Shown here: in pieces, positions 20,310-29,402 of the stretch
Layout of the letters: each line of letters starts with the position of its first letter
How positions within the stretch are numbered: position 1 is the stretch's first letter
Source: Methylobacterium sp. DB0501
GTDB taxonomy: Bacteria > Pseudomonadota > Alphaproteobacteria > Rhizobiales > Beijerinckiaceae
Assembly (NCBI RefSeq): GCF_011043735.1
Contig: NZ_JAAKGV010000002.1
Coordinates: 186,001-250,000, forward strand
DNA length: 64,000 bases
Reading direction: 5' to 3'
Program-made: the position numbers and the translations under genes
Notes under the pieces: generated by a model
What the model was told of the DNA's origin: nothing
Database searches by the model: none
Seen by the model: only the letters and a program-made list of their open reading frames with translations

Positions 20310-21203
20310 ATGACGACCCGCAACGCCACCCTGATCGGTTCCGGCGCCATCGGGCTGTGGTCGCTGCTCGCGCTGTTCACGGCCGCATCCGGGGCGGTGC
20401 CGCCGTTCCAGCTCGCCGCCATGACCTTCCTGGTCGGCGGGCTCCTCGGCTGCGCCAGCTGGATCGTCCGGCCCGCCGGCCTCGCCGCCTTGCGCCAGCC
20501 GCCGGCGGTCTGGGCGCTCGGCATCGTCGGGCTGTTCGGCTACCACGCGCTCTACTTCGCGGCCCTGCGGCTCGCGCCGCCGGCCGAGGCCGGGTTGATC
20601 AGCTATCTCTGGCCGCTCCTGATCGTGCTGTTCTCGGCCCTGCTGCCGGGGGAGGGGGGCTTGCGCGCCGCCCACCTCGCCGGGGCGCTGCTCGGCCTCG
20701 CCGGGGTGGTCACGCTGTTCCTCGGCCGCGGCTCGCTCAGCTTCGAGGCGGCCGCGCTCCCGGGCTACGCGGCGGCGGCGGCCTGCGCCTTCCTGTGGTC
20801 GGGCTACTCGGTGCTGTCGCGCCGGGTCGGGGCGGTGCCGACCGATGCGGTGGCCGGCTTCTGCCTCGCCACCGCGGCGTTGAGCCTCGCCTGCCACGTC
20901 GCCTTCGAGCCCACGGTGTGGCCGCAAGGCGCGGCGCAATGGGCGGCGGTCGCGGCGCTCGGCCTCGGGCCGGTCGGGGCGGCGTTCTACCTCTGGGATA
21001 TCGGCGTGAAGCGCGGCGACATCCGCCTCCTCGGCGTCGGCTCCTACGCGGCGCCGGTGCTCTCGACCCTGATCCTCGTGGCGGCCGGCTACGCGCCGGC
21101 GACGTGGTCGCTGGCCCTGGCCTGCGGGTTCATCGTGGCGGGAGCGGTGGTGGCGACAAGCGTGGGAAGTTCGGGGGCGATGACGATAGAAAATAATGAT
21201 TAA
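20310..21203 (+). CDS. EamA/DMT-family exporter, YddG-like
   Basis: A 297-residue protein with ten hydrophobic helices in two EamA repeats. The SYLWPLLIVLFSALLPGE segment and overall length match the aromatic amino acid exporter YddG group. The substrate is inferred. It is divergent from alkB with 39 bp between the assigned starts, so the two may share a promoter region. No strong ribosome site precedes ATG 20310. Confidence 0.82.
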   Translation: MTTRNATLIGSGAIGLWSLLALFTAASGAVPPFQLAAMTFLVGGLLGCASWIVRPAGLAALRQPPAVWALGIVGLFGYHALYFAALRLAPPAEAGLISYLWPLLIVLFSALLPGEGGLRAAHLAGALLGLAGVVTLFLGRGSLSFEAAALPGYAAAAACAFLWSGYSVLSRRVGAVPTDAVAGFCLATAALSLACHVAFEPTVWPQGAAQWAAVAALGLGPVGAAFYLWDIGVKRGDIRLLGVGSYAAPVLSTLILVAAGYAPATWSLALACGFIVAGAVVATSVGSSGAMTIENND

Positions 21204-21263
21204 GTAAACATCTATAGCAGCGGTTGTTGGGGGAGGGCTTCGGTCCCGTTCTCATGATTTCGC

Positions 21264-21333
21264 CAAGCCCGAGATTCCGGACTAGGCATGGGTAATTCGA
21301 GACGGGTCGACGGCCCCGTCGATCTCGGGCTTG
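21264..21333. repeat. 12-bp inverted repeat in intergenic gap
   Basis: CAAGCCCGAGAT (21264-21275) and ATCTCGGGCTTG (21322-21333) form a perfect 12-bp inverted repeat; inside it GACGGG and CCCGTC can pair again. It lies between the exporter (ends 21203) and the minus-strand cupin (ends 21464), so it could be a bidirectional transcription end. No T-run is seen. Confidence 0.45.
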
Positions 21334-21463
21334 CCTTGGATCGAATTGATACGCCAGCATCCCGGGCCGTTGGTATGAATACGCGACATCGTGTTCCGAG
21401 GCGAGTCAACTCGTGCCCGGATCGGTGAGCCTTCCCGGGATCCGGGACGGCTGAAGATGACGT

Positions 21464-21901
21464 CTACCCCCTCGGCATCGGCCGCCAATCCGGCGGCGCC
21501 ATCTCGAAGCCCTCGAACCGGAACCCCGGCGCCACGGTGCAGCTGACCAGCGTCCAGGCCCCGAGGCTGGTGGCAGTCTGCCAGTGGCCGGCCGGCACCA
21601 CGATCTGCGGCCGATGGCCCCGGGCGAGGTCGGGGCCGAGATGGCGCGCCTCGGCGTCGTGGCCGTTGGGGCTTACGGTGATCACCATCGGCGCCCCGGC
21701 ATGCCACAGCCACACCTCCGTGGCGTCGACCCGGTGCCATTCCGAGGTCTCGCCGATATCGAGGAGGTAGTAGATCGCGGTCGAGGCCGGGCGGCGGTCG
21801 ATCTCGCGCGGATCCCGGAAGGTCTCGCGGTAATGCCCGCCCTCCGGGTGGGGCTTGAGATCGAGCAGGCGTACGACCTCGGCAGCTGTCAGGTTTTGCA
21901 T
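21464..21901 (-). CDS. cupin-fold protein (DUF985 family)
   Basis: A 145-residue single-domain cupin. The opening LLDLKPHPEGGHYRETFRD and the later YYLLDIGETSEWHRVDATEVW are the signatures of the DUF985/cupin_5 family. Members bind a metal and a sugar-like ligand, but the reaction is unknown. The start lies 5 bp after the stop of the GloB-like gene, so the two form an operon. Confidence 0.88.
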   Translation of the reverse strand: MQNLTAAEVVRLLDLKPHPEGGHYRETFRDPREIDRRPASTAIYYLLDIGETSEWHRVDATEVWLWHAGAPMVITVSPNGHDAEARHLGPDLARGHRPQIVVPAGHWQTATSLGAWTLVSCTVAPGFRFEGFEMAPPDWRPMPRG

Positions 21902-21906
21902 CGCCG

Positions 21907-22686
21907 TCAGAACCGGTTCTTCCACTCGCGCAAGGCCGTGAACACCGCCGCCGGGTCGGAGCCCGGCTCCATCCCGACCGCCCGCGCCAGCGCCGGCTCG
22001 GTCGCGCGCAGGAACGGATTGGTGGCCCGCTCCTCGCCGAGGGTGGTCGGCACCAGGAAGCGCCCCTCCGCCTTGGCTTTCTCGGCGAGCGCCGCCCGGT
22101 CCTTGAGGTTCTGGTTGCCCGGCTCGGCGGCGAGCCCGAAGCGGGCATTCGACAGCACGTAGTCGTGGCCGGAATACACCACGGTCTCGTCGGGCAGCGC
22201 CGAGAAGCGCGCGAGCGAGCGCCACAGCACCTCGGGCGGGCCCTCGAGCACCCGGCCGCAGCCGAGGGTGAACAGGGTGTCGCCGGCAAACGCGATCCCC
22301 GCCTCCTCGAACCAGTAGGTGACGTGGTCGTCGCAATGGCCGGGGGTTTCCCAGACCGCGGCGGCGAGCGAGCCGACCGTCACCACGTCGCCCTCGCGCA
22401 CCGTCGCGTCGACCTGCGGCACGGTGCTGCCGGCCTTCGCCGGTGCGGTCACCCGGGCCTGGGTCCGCGCCTTCACCTCCGGGATGCCCTCGACGTGGTC
22501 GCCGTGGCGATGGGTGACCAGGATGTCGGTGAGGCGCCAGCCGGTCTCGTCGAGGGCGCGCAGGACCGCCGCCGCCTCGGGCACGTCGATCGCCGCGCAG
22601 GCGCCGGTGGCGGGATCGCGCAGCAGCACGCCGATATTGTCGCTCCGGCACAGGAAGGTGCGGATCTCCGGACGGATCTCGGGCAT
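21907..22686 (-). CDS. gloB: hydroxyacylglutathione hydrolase (glyoxalase II)
   Basis: Metallo-beta-lactamase-fold hydrolase that releases D-lactate and glutathione from S-lactoylglutathione. The binuclear metal motif is THRHGDH (H59, H61, D63, H64); further ligands are in TPGHCDDH, GDTLFTLGCGR and SGHDY. The C-terminal NPFLR segment is a GloB substrate-binding mark. Length (259) fits. It is first in an operon with the DUF985 cupin; it may detoxify methylglyoxal. Confidence 0.93.
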   Translation of the reverse strand: MPEIRPEIRTFLCRSDNIGVLLRDPATGACAAIDVPEAAAVLRALDETGWRLTDILVTHRHGDHVEGIPEVKARTQARVTAPAKAGSTVPQVDATVREGDVVTVGSLAAAVWETPGHCDDHVTYWFEEAGIAFAGDTLFTLGCGRVLEGPPEVLWRSLARFSALPDETVVYSGHDYVLSNARFGLAAEPGNQNLKDRAALAEKAKAEGRFLVPTTLGEERATNPFLRATEPALARAVGMEPGSDPAAVFTALREWKNRF

Positions 22687-22929
22687 GGCGGCGCTTCCTC
22701 GAAATGACCTCGTGCCGCCGGAAGATAGGGCATCGCGGCGCGCGCGCGAGCCGGCTTCCGGCGAATGACCGGGTGCCCGAAGCCGGAAGCACCGCACAGG
22801 AAGCGCAGAGCCGGGAGCGCAGAGCCGGGAGCGCTTGGCGGCGTTGCGGGTTGACGCCTTGCCGCGCTTCGCGCCACTCCCCATTGAACACCCGACGGCG
22901 CCTGCGCGCGTCGCACGTCCCGAGAACCG

Positions 22930-23682
22930 ATGAGCCTCGACGTCACCGATCTGCGCACCTTCTACGCCAGCCCCCTCGGGGCGGTGGCGCAGCGGCTCGT
23001 CGGCCGCTCGGTCCACCGCATGCTCGGCTCGGTCTCGGGGCTGCGGGTGATGGGACTCGGCTACGCGGTGCCGTATCTCGGTCCGGTGCGGCACGCCGCC
23101 GAGCGGACGCTCGCCTTCATGCCGGCGGCGCAAGGGGTGACGAACTGGCCCGGCTCCGGCCGCTCGGCCTCCTGCCTCGTCGATCCGACCATGATGCCGC
23201 TGCCCGATTCGGCCGTCGACCGGGTGCTGCTGATCCACGCCATCGAGGCGGTGGAGAGCCCGGCCGAGCTGATGCAGGAGGTCTGGCGCGTGCTCACTCC
23301 CGGCGGCCGGCTGATCGTGGCGGTGCCGAACCGCCGCGGCCTGTGGGCGCGACGGGACGCCACGCCCTTCGGCCACGGCCAGCCCTACAGCCGCTCGCAG
23401 CTCGGCCGCCTGATGCGCGAGACGCTGTTCTCGCCCGAGGACTGGGCCGAGACCCTGTACGTGCCCCCGGTGGAAGGCTGGCTGACCTTACGCACCGCGA
23501 GCGCCTGGGAGCGGGTCGGCACCGGCCTGTCGCTGCCCTTCGCCGGCCTGCACGTGGTCGAGGCGACGAAGCAGCTCCACCGTCCGGTCGCCGTCCAGGC
23601 TCGCAAGAAGGCCCGGCTGCGCGCCCGTGTGCTGGCGCCGGTGCCCGTGCCGGTGCCCGCCCCCGTGCCGGGAGGCGCCTGA
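22930..23682 (+). CDS. class I SAM-dependent methyltransferase-like protein
   Basis: A 250-residue protein with a Methyltransf_11-like core: a weak motif I (GLRVMGLGYAVPYL), the PLPDSAVDRVLLIHAIE acidic and motif IV region, and EVWRVLTPGGRLIVAVPNRRG (motif VI). The C terminus ends in an unusual run of Val-Pro repeats. The substrate is unknown. It is divergent from gloB (243 bp apart); this conserved neighbourhood may link it to thiol or glyoxal metabolism, but that is weak. Confidence 0.8.
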   Translation: MSLDVTDLRTFYASPLGAVAQRLVGRSVHRMLGSVSGLRVMGLGYAVPYLGPVRHAAERTLAFMPAAQGVTNWPGSGRSASCLVDPTMMPLPDSAVDRVLLIHAIEAVESPAELMQEVWRVLTPGGRLIVAVPNRRGLWARRDATPFGHGQPYSRSQLGRLMRETLFSPEDWAETLYVPPVEGWLTLRTASAWERVGTGLSLPFAGLHVVEATKQLHRPVAVQARKKARLRARVLAPVPVPVPAPVPGGA

Positions 23683-23754
23683 GCAGAGTCCGCAAAGGCG
23701 GTTGCCGGCCCTGCGACAAAGATCTGCGCCGGGACAAGGGTCCAAGCGGACGAA

Positions 23755-23772
23755 GCGTTGGCCTGCCAACGC
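23755..23772. terminator. hairpin after methyltransferase
   Basis: GCGTTGGC-CT-GCCAACGC is a perfect 8-bp stem 72 bp after the methyltransferase stop. No T-run follows, so it may be a terminator or an operator in the marC leader. Confidence 0.35.
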
Positions 23773-23906
23773 AAGTCCGGTCAGCACGCCGTCCGACGGA
23801 GCCGCGCCGACCCGCTGCGGGAAATTCAAAAAAAGTCGAAGACCTGGAGCCCCGCCCGATGGCCACGCGATCGTGCGGTGCGCTCGATCACGGAGGTGCC
23901 CCGATC

Positions 23907-24626
23907 ATGCCGTTTCCGGGCGCGGATGCCGCGCTGCAGAGTTTCCTCCTCGCCTTCTCGGCCCTGTTCTCGATCGTCAACCCGCCCGGCTCGGCGCTGA
24001 TCTTCGCGCAGGTCACCGCGGGCCGCACCCATGGCGAGCGCACCTGGCTGGCGCGCCGCATCGGCGTCTATGCGGCCGCCGTGATGCTGGTCTCGCTCTG
24101 GGTCGGCGCCTCGGTCTTGAGCTTCTTCGGCATCTCGCTCTCGGCGTTGCGCATCGCCGGCGGCCTCGTGGTGGCGGCGCAGGCCTGGACCCTGCTCGCC
24201 GCGCCCGAGCAGCGCGAGGCGCGCAAGACGGCGCAGGCCGAGCCGGTGCAGGGCAGCGAGGACGGGCCCGAGCCGACCTCGCTCGCCGAGATCGCGTTCT
24301 TCCCGCTGACGCTGCCCTTCACCACCGGGCCCGGCACGATCGCGGTGGCGATCGCGCTCGGCGCCGGGCGCCCCGACAGCGGCGTCGGCCGGCTCGCCTA
24401 CCTCGCCGGGGCGTCGGCGGCCTCCCTCGTCATCGCGGTGCTGATCCTGCTCGCCTACGCCTTCGCCGACCGCCTGGTCGCGCGGCTCGGCCATGCCCGG
24501 GCCCGGGTGCTCGGGCGGCTCGCGGCCTTCCTGCTGCTCTGCGTCGGCACCCAGATCACCCTCACCGGCGTCACCGACGTGCTGGGTCCGCTCATCGCGA
24601 ACGCCAGGCAAGGGTCCGTCCCGTAA
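23907..24626 (+). CDS. MarC family integral membrane protein
   Basis: A 239-residue membrane protein with six hydrophobic helices and the MarC marks FSIVNPPGSALIF near the N terminus and FPLTLPFTTGPGTIAVAI in the middle. The family is widespread but its transport role is unproven; the old link to multiple antibiotic resistance is not supported. I chose ATG 23907 because GGAGG stands 10 nt upstream. The final 35 bp overlap the end of the alpha/beta hydrolase gene on the other strand. Confidence 0.88.
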   Translation: MPFPGADAALQSFLLAFSALFSIVNPPGSALIFAQVTAGRTHGERTWLARRIGVYAAAVMLVSLWVGASVLSFFGISLSALRIAGGLVVAAQAWTLLAAPEQREARKTAQAEPVQGSEDGPEPTSLAEIAFFPLTLPFTTGPGTIAVAIALGAGRPDSGVGRLAYLAGASAASLVIAVLILLAYAFADRLVARLGHARARVLGRLAAFLLLCVGTQITLTGVTDVLGPLIANARQGSVP

Positions 24627-25623
24627 GGGCCATCTGGGCCTCGATCGCCTTCGCGATCCGGGCTTTCGCCGCGTAGTGGATCATGTGGCCCTGGCCCGGC
24701 AGCAGGGTCAGGGTGCTGCCGGCCACCTCCCGGTGCAGGCGGCAGGATTGCTCGGTCGGATCCACGACGGCGTCGGCATCCCCCGACAGGATCGCCACCG
24801 GCAAGCGCAAGGACGCGTAGCGCGACTGCATCAGGGCGACCGCGCTGTTCATGCTCGCGGTGTCCTCGGCGCTGGCCCGACTTTGCGTGGCGGAGAGCGA
24901 CAAGGCCACGGGAAACCGCGCCGTGAACCGCGCCGGCACGGCTTGCGGCTTGAACACGTGGCGGAAGACCTGCGGCGCCAGCGCCTTTCCGACCGCCCCC
25001 GGCACCAGGGCGCGGGCCGCGTCGCCGAGTCCCGGCACGGCGAGGGGGGCGATCAGCGCCACGTCGGCCCGCCGGCCCGGATAATAGTAGCCAGAGAGCA
25101 GGACCAGCCCGCGCAGGTCGAGATTCTCGTGGAGGGCCAGCGCCAGCGACACGATGGTGCCCCAGGAATGGCCCACCACCACCGGCCGCTCGACGTTGAG
25201 CGCCGCCAGCGCGTGCCCGATCAGCCGCGCCTGGGCGGAGGCGGTCCAGACCCAGTGCCGCGGCCGCTCGGTATGGCCGAAGCCGGGCCGGTCGATCGCG
25301 ATGACCCGGTAGTGCTTGGCCAGTTGGTCCACCAGCCCGCAGATGACGAAATCCTCCGCCATGGTGCCGTTGCCGTGGATCAGCACCACGGGCCGGCCCC
25401 GGCCGCGGGCGATGTAGTGGATCCGCACCCCGTCGACCTCGACGAAGCGGCCGGGCGGGGCGTGGGCCGGCGCCTCGGCCTTCAGCGCCGCCGAGCCGCG
25501 CCGCATCAGGGCGCCGGTCTGGCGGGCGGCGGCGACGTTCGCCTTGGCGGTGGCGCGCAGGATCCGGGCGGCGCCGCGGGCGGCGCGGCGGGGGCTGAGC
25601 CCTGGAACGAACCGAAAGGCCAT
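24592..25623 (-). CDS. alpha/beta-fold hydrolase
   Basis: A 343-residue hydrolase. The catalytic triad can be placed: nucleophile Ser in GHSWGT, Asp in SGDADAVVD, and His in GQGHMIHY; the oxyanion region is LIHGNGTM. The first about 55 residues are basic and Ala-rich, perhaps membrane-associated. Substrate unknown. GGAG lies 5 nt before ATG 25623; upstream ATGs at 25647 and 25683 lack this. It is divergent from dapB. Confidence 0.87.
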   Translation of the reverse strand: MAFRFVPGLSPRRAARGAARILRATAKANVAAARQTGALMRRGSAALKAEAPAHAPPGRFVEVDGVRIHYIARGRGRPVVLIHGNGTMAEDFVICGLVDQLAKHYRVIAIDRPGFGHTERPRHWVWTASAQARLIGHALAALNVERPVVVGHSWGTIVSLALALHENLDLRGLVLLSGYYYPGRRADVALIAPLAVPGLGDAARALVPGAVGKALAPQVFRHVFKPQAVPARFTARFPVALSLSATQSRASAEDTASMNSAVALMQSRYASLRLPVAILSGDADAVVDPTEQSCRLHREVAGSTLTLLPGQGHMIHYAAKARIAKAIEAQMALTGRTLAWRSR

Positions 25624-25838
25624 GGGATCTCCGGCGCGATGCTGCATTGCGGGAGAAGATGGCGCGGCGAGGGGCCGGCGCATATCCCCCCGCCTCCCTC
25701 CCGTCCGGCGGTCCTTCCCCGGAGCGGCCGTTCCGCGAGGGCGCCTTTCCCCCTCCCTGCCTTGGCAGCACCCGCCCGCCCCTGTAGGACCCGCCGGATG
25801 GGCGGTCGGGAACCGCCGGCACTAGGAGCATGTCTACC

Positions 25839-26636
25839 ATGCGTCTCGTCGTCGTCGGCGCCTCCGGGCGCATGGGGCGGATGCTGATCCAGGCCGTGGC
25901 CGGCACCGAGGGCTGCACGCTGTCGGGCGCGATCGAGCGCGAGGGCTCAGCCGCGCTGGGCCAGGATGCGGGCGTGCTCGCCGGGCTGCCGCCGCTGGGC
26001 CTGGCGATCACCGACGATCCGCTGGCGGCCTTCGCCGAGGCCGACGGCGTCCTCGACTTCACGGCGCCGGCCGCCACGGTGTTCTATGCCGAGCTCGCCG
26101 CCCAGGCCCGCATCGTCCACGTCGTCGGCACGACCGGCCTCGCGCCGGACGACCTGGCCAAGCTGAAGGCCGCCGCCTTCCACGCCCGCATCGTGCAGTC
26201 GGGCAACATGTCGCTCGGCGTCAACCTGCTGGCCGGCCTCGTGCGCAAGGTCGCGGCGACGCTCGGCGACGAGTTCGACATCGAGATCCTGGAGATGCAC
26301 CACCGCCACAAGGTCGATGCGCCCTCCGGCACCGCCTTGCTCCTCGGCGAGGCCGCGGCGGAAGGCCGGGGCGTGGCGCTCGGCCAGCGCAAGGTGACGG
26401 TGCGCGACGGCCAGACCGGCCCGCGCGAGCCCGGCACCATCGGCTTCGCCACCCTGCGGGGCGGCAGCGTGGTCGGCGAGCACAGCGTCATCTTCGCCGG
26501 GGCCGGCGAGCGCATCGAGCTCACGCATCTCGCCAGCGATCGCGGCCTGTTCGCCGCCGGCGCGGTCAAGGCCGCCCTCTGGGCGCAATCCCGCGAGCCG
26601 GGCTTCTACGGCATGAACGACGTGCTCGGCCTCTGA
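25839..26636 (+). CDS. dapB: 4-hydroxy-tetrahydrodipicolinate reductase
   Basis: Reduces the cyclic product of DapA in the diaminopimelate/lysine pathway, so it feeds peptidoglycan synthesis. The NAD(P) site is [11 protein letters not shown], and the catalytic region is [15 protein letters not shown] (His-His and Lys). I prefer ATG 25839, which AGGAG precedes by about 10 nt; ATG 25830 is only 1-2 nt from the same AGGAG. Upstream, GGCGGT-CGGGA-ACCGCC (25801-25817) can form a small hairpin. It is followed after 59 bp by gpmA on the same strand. Confidence 0.96.
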   Translation: MRLVVVGASGRMGRMLIQAVAGTEGCTLSGAIEREGSAALGQDAGVLAGLPPLGLAITDDPLAAFAEADGVLDFTAPAATVFYAELAAQARIVHVVGTTGLAPDDLAKLKAAAFHARIVQSGNMSLGVNLLAGLVRKVAATLGDEFDIEILEMHHRHKVDAPSGTALLLGEAAAEGRGVALGQRKVTVRDGQTGPREPGTIGFATLRGGSVVGEHSVIFAGAGERIELTHLASDRGLFAAGAVKAALWAQSREPGFYGMNDVLGL

Positions 26637-26695
26637 TCCCCCGGTCTCCCCCTTCCTTCGATTTTCCCCACGACCCCAACGGAGCGACACGCATC

Positions 26696-27319
26696 ATGGA
26701 GCGTCTTCTCGTCCTCGCGCGCCACGGCCAGAGCGAGTGGAACCTGCAGAACCTGTTCACGGGCTGGAAGGACCCGGGCCTGACCGATCTCGGCGTCGAG
26801 GAGGCGCGGGCGGCCGGCCGGCGGCTCAAGGCGAAGGGCGTGCGGTTCGACATCGCGTTCACGTCCGCGCTCACCCGGGCCCAGCGCACCTGTGCGCTGA
26901 TCCTGGAGGAGCTCGGCCAGTCCGACCTGCCCACCATCGCCGACGTCGCCCTCAACGAGCGCGATTACGGCGACCTCTCGGGCCTCAACAAGGACGATGC
27001 CCGCGCCAGGTGGGGCGAGGAGCAGGTCCACGTCTGGCGCCGCTCCTACGACGTGCCCCCGCCCGGCGGCGAGAGCCTGAAGGACACCGTGGCCCGGGTG
27101 CTGCCCTACACGATGCGGGAGATCCTGCCGCGGGTGATGCGTGGCGAGCGCGTGCTGGTCGCCGCCCACGGCAACTCGCTGCGTGCCCTGGTGATGGTGC
27201 TCGATGGCCTCACCACCGAGACGATCCCCGGCCTCGAGCTCCATACCGGCGTGCCGCTGGTCTACCGCCTGAAGGACGACACCACCGTCGCCACGAAGGA
27301 GATCCTCGACCACGACTGA
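26696..27319 (+). CDS. gpmA: 2,3-bisphosphoglycerate-dependent phosphoglycerate mutase
   Basis: Interconverts 3- and 2-phosphoglycerate in glycolysis/gluconeogenesis. The phosphohistidine motif is ARHGQSEWN (H10), followed by [11 protein letters not shown]; the acid residue lies in NERDYGDL, and the second His in [11 protein letters not shown]. At 207 residues it is the short form common in alphaproteobacteria. It lies 59 bp after dapB and is probably co-transcribed. Confidence 0.96.
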   Translation: MERLLVLARHGQSEWNLQNLFTGWKDPGLTDLGVEEARAAGRRLKAKGVRFDIAFTSALTRAQRTCALILEELGQSDLPTIADVALNERDYGDLSGLNKDDARARWGEEQVHVWRRSYDVPPPGGESLKDTVARVLPYTMREILPRVMRGERVLVAAHGNSLRALVMVLDGLTTETIPGLELHTGVPLVYRLKDDTTVATKEILDHD

Positions 27320-27499
27320 GCGACGGGTCCGGCCCTCGCGCCCGATTTTCCCCCAAGGCGACGGGCCGGGTCCGACGGTCTATTCCATCGGCGCGGGATG
27401 CCCTCCTCCGATCGGGGGAGGACGTCCGGCGTCGGGACGTCTCGCCGGCGATTAAGTCGGCCTGGACGAAATCGGATTTCATGAACTAACATATTTTGA

Positions 27500-27513
27500 T
27501 GCGGAGATCCGCA
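27500..27513. promoter_or_regulatory. short palindrome upstream of FkbM methyltransferase
   Basis: TGCGGA-GA-TCCGCA is a perfect palindrome 56 bp before the FkbM gene, next to an A+T-rich stretch (about 27462-27500) that could hold a promoter. It may be an operator; no factor is known. Confidence 0.3.
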
Positions 27514-27568
27514 CGGCGCCTTCGGCTTCTTCCGTATTGCGCTCGTTCTCGACGAAGGAGCTTCCGTT

Positions 27569-28498
27569 TTGGTGAAGCGCGGCTTCGAACAAGTGCTGAA
27601 CCGATTGTCGGGTCGGCCGAACATCCCGGCCGGCGCCGAGCCGCAAGACAGGAGCCGCGACGACGAGGCCCGGGACGGGATCCAGGACGAGACCTTCGTC
27701 GAGGTCACCTTTGCCGGGCGCACGTTCAAGCTCGATCCGGCCAACGGGGCCGATCAGGTCGCCCGCGACATCGTGGCGGGCAGCTACGAGGCGCCGCTGC
27801 CGATGCTGATGATGGCGAGCCTCGTCCGCGTTGAGGGGGCCTTCGTCGATGTCGGCGCCAATACCGGGTTGTACTCGGTGATGGCGGCCTCCATCGCCCC
27901 GGGCCGGCCGATCCTGGCCTTCGAGCCGCTGCCCCTGGCGCTCGCGGCCCTCCGGCGCAACATCGCGGCGAACGACATCCAGGACGCGATCACGGTCGAC
28001 GAATCGGCGCTGAGCGACCGCTCGGGCAAGGCCACGCTGCACATCCCCGATCCGAGCCACGGCCTGATCGAGACCAGCGCCTCGCTCGAGGCCGAGTTCA
28101 AGCCGCGCAACCTCGCCACCACCGTCCTGGAGGTCACCGTCGCCACCCTCGACAGCCTCGACATCCCGGGCCCGATCGGCGTGATCAAGGTCGATATCGA
28201 GGGGCACGAACACGCCTTCCTGGAGGGCGCCCGGGCCACGATCGCCCGCGAGCGGCCGATCGTCTTCATCGAGCTCCTGCAGAACGCGCCGAGCCACCGC
28301 ATCCGCCAGTTCGTCCGCGAGATGGATTACCTGGATTTCCGGCTCAGGCCGGACCTCGCCATCCATGACGGCGGCGAGGTCCTGTACGACCCCCTGGCCT
28401 GGAACCACGCGCTGGTGCCGGTCGAGCGCCTGTCGAAGTTCCAGGAGGCGTGCCATTCCTGCGGCCTCGCCATGCTGCGGCGCTTCGTTCCCTCGTAA
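27569..28498 (+). CDS. FkbM family methyltransferase
   Basis: A 309-residue SAM-dependent methyltransferase. The SAM motif is FVDVGANTGLYSV, followed by AFEPLPLAL (motif II) and VIKVDIEGHEHAFLEGA, the FkbM hallmark. Such enzymes O-methylate sugars or small molecules. Start: TTG 27569 or GTG 27572, both behind AAGGAG (27555-27560); there is no ATG in a suitable place. The first 40 residues are variable. Confidence 0.88.
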   Translation: MVKRGFEQVLNRLSGRPNIPAGAEPQDRSRDDEARDGIQDETFVEVTFAGRTFKLDPANGADQVARDIVAGSYEAPLPMLMMASLVRVEGAFVDVGANTGLYSVMAASIAPGRPILAFEPLPLALAALRRNIAANDIQDAITVDESALSDRSGKATLHIPDPSHGLIETSASLEAEFKPRNLATTVLEVTVATLDSLDIPGPIGVIKVDIEGHEHAFLEGARATIARERPIVFIELLQNAPSHRIRQFVREMDYLDFRLRPDLAIHDGGEVLYDPLAWNHALVPVERLSKFQEACHSCGLAMLRRFVPS

Positions 28499-28629
28499 GG
28501 CCACCCGCTGGCCGTTCCGCCCGAAACCGGGCGGGCGGCCATTGCCGCGATGCCGCCGCGTCCCACCTGTCGTCCCATGGCGCCTCTTTCCGGGGCGCCC
28601 TCGGACGCCATCCGGCGAAGGAGAGACAG

Positions 28630-28974
28630 ATGGTCGATACCGATCGCATCACCGGCGCGACGCGCGAACTCGGCGGCAAGGCGCAGGCTGCCCTCGGCGA
28701 TCTCGCGGGCGACCATCGCTCGCAGGTGGAGGGCCGTTTCCGCGAGGCGCAAGGGAGGGCCGAGACCTTGGCGGGCGAGGCGCGCGACGGGCTGCGCGAC
28801 GCTGCCGACACCGCCGTCGACTATGTCGAGGACGCCTATGAGCGCGGCCGCCACGCGGCGCACCGCGGCGCCCGCACGGTGACGCACTACGTCGAAGAGA
28901 CGCCGCTCCTGGCCCTGCTCCTCGCCGGCGCCGCCGGCTACGGCCTCGCCCTGCTGCTGCACGGGCGCCGCTGA
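28630..28974 (+). CDS. CsbD-like stress protein with C-terminal membrane helix
   Basis: A 114-residue protein. The N-terminal part (DRITGATRELGGKAQAALGDLAGD) resembles the CsbD stress-response domain; a long amphipathic helix follows, and the last 20 residues form a hydrophobic helix ending in HGRR, so it may sit at the membrane (compare ElaB/YqjD-like ribosome-hibernation anchors). AAGGAGAGACAG precedes ATG 28630. It is likely stress-induced by family analogy. It ends 7 bp from the convergent small gene. Confidence 0.75.
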   Translation: MVDTDRITGATRELGGKAQAALGDLAGDHRSQVEGRFREAQGRAETLAGEARDGLRDAADTAVDYVEDAYERGRHAAHRGARTVTHYVEETPLLALLLAGAAGYGLALLLHGRR

Positions 28975-28981
28975 GCGGCCT

Positions 28982-29329
28982 TCAGCGGGCCAGCGGCGGC
29001 GGCTCGGTCGGCAGGGTACCGTCGGCGAGCTGCAGGCAGGTGAGCAGGGCGACGTAGGACGGCGGCCCGCCGATCTCGCTCTCCTGCCGGCAGTTCTGCC
29101 GGTCGGAGGCCGGGAAGGTGGCCCAGAGCCGCCGCAGGGAGCGCCGCGCCGCCCGCTCGTCGGAGACGCAGCCGCGCTCGCTCGCCGCGGAGGCGTTCGG
29201 TCCGGGGCGGCGTTCGAGCGCGCAGGCCTGGGACACGGAGTAGGCCGGAACGCCCGAGGCTCGGGCGAGGGCGGGACCGGACAGGACCAGCCCGACCACC
29301 ACCGGAACCGACAGCCAGACTGATCTCAC
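28982..29329 (-). CDS. small secreted protein of unknown function
   Basis: A 115-residue protein with a Sec signal peptide (WLSVPVVVGLVLSGPALARA) and four cysteines in the mature part, which could form two disulfides. No known domain. I chose GTG 29329 because GGAGGAGG stands 5-6 nt upstream; the ATG at 29344 overlaps that ribosome site. It follows the YfdX gene on the same strand, 73 bp after its stop, and may be co-transcribed. Confidence 0.6.
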   Translation of the reverse strand: MRSVWLSVPVVVGLVLSGPALARASGVPAYSVSQACALERRPGPNASAASERGCVSDERAARRSLRRLWATFPASDRQNCRQESEIGGPPSYVALLTCLQLADGTLPTEPPPLAR

Positions 29330-29402
29330 GACGGCCTCCTCCATGCGCGGTCGGCCCGGGACCGCCGTCCCGGGCCGATATCTGCCAGCTTACCGTGCCG
29401 GC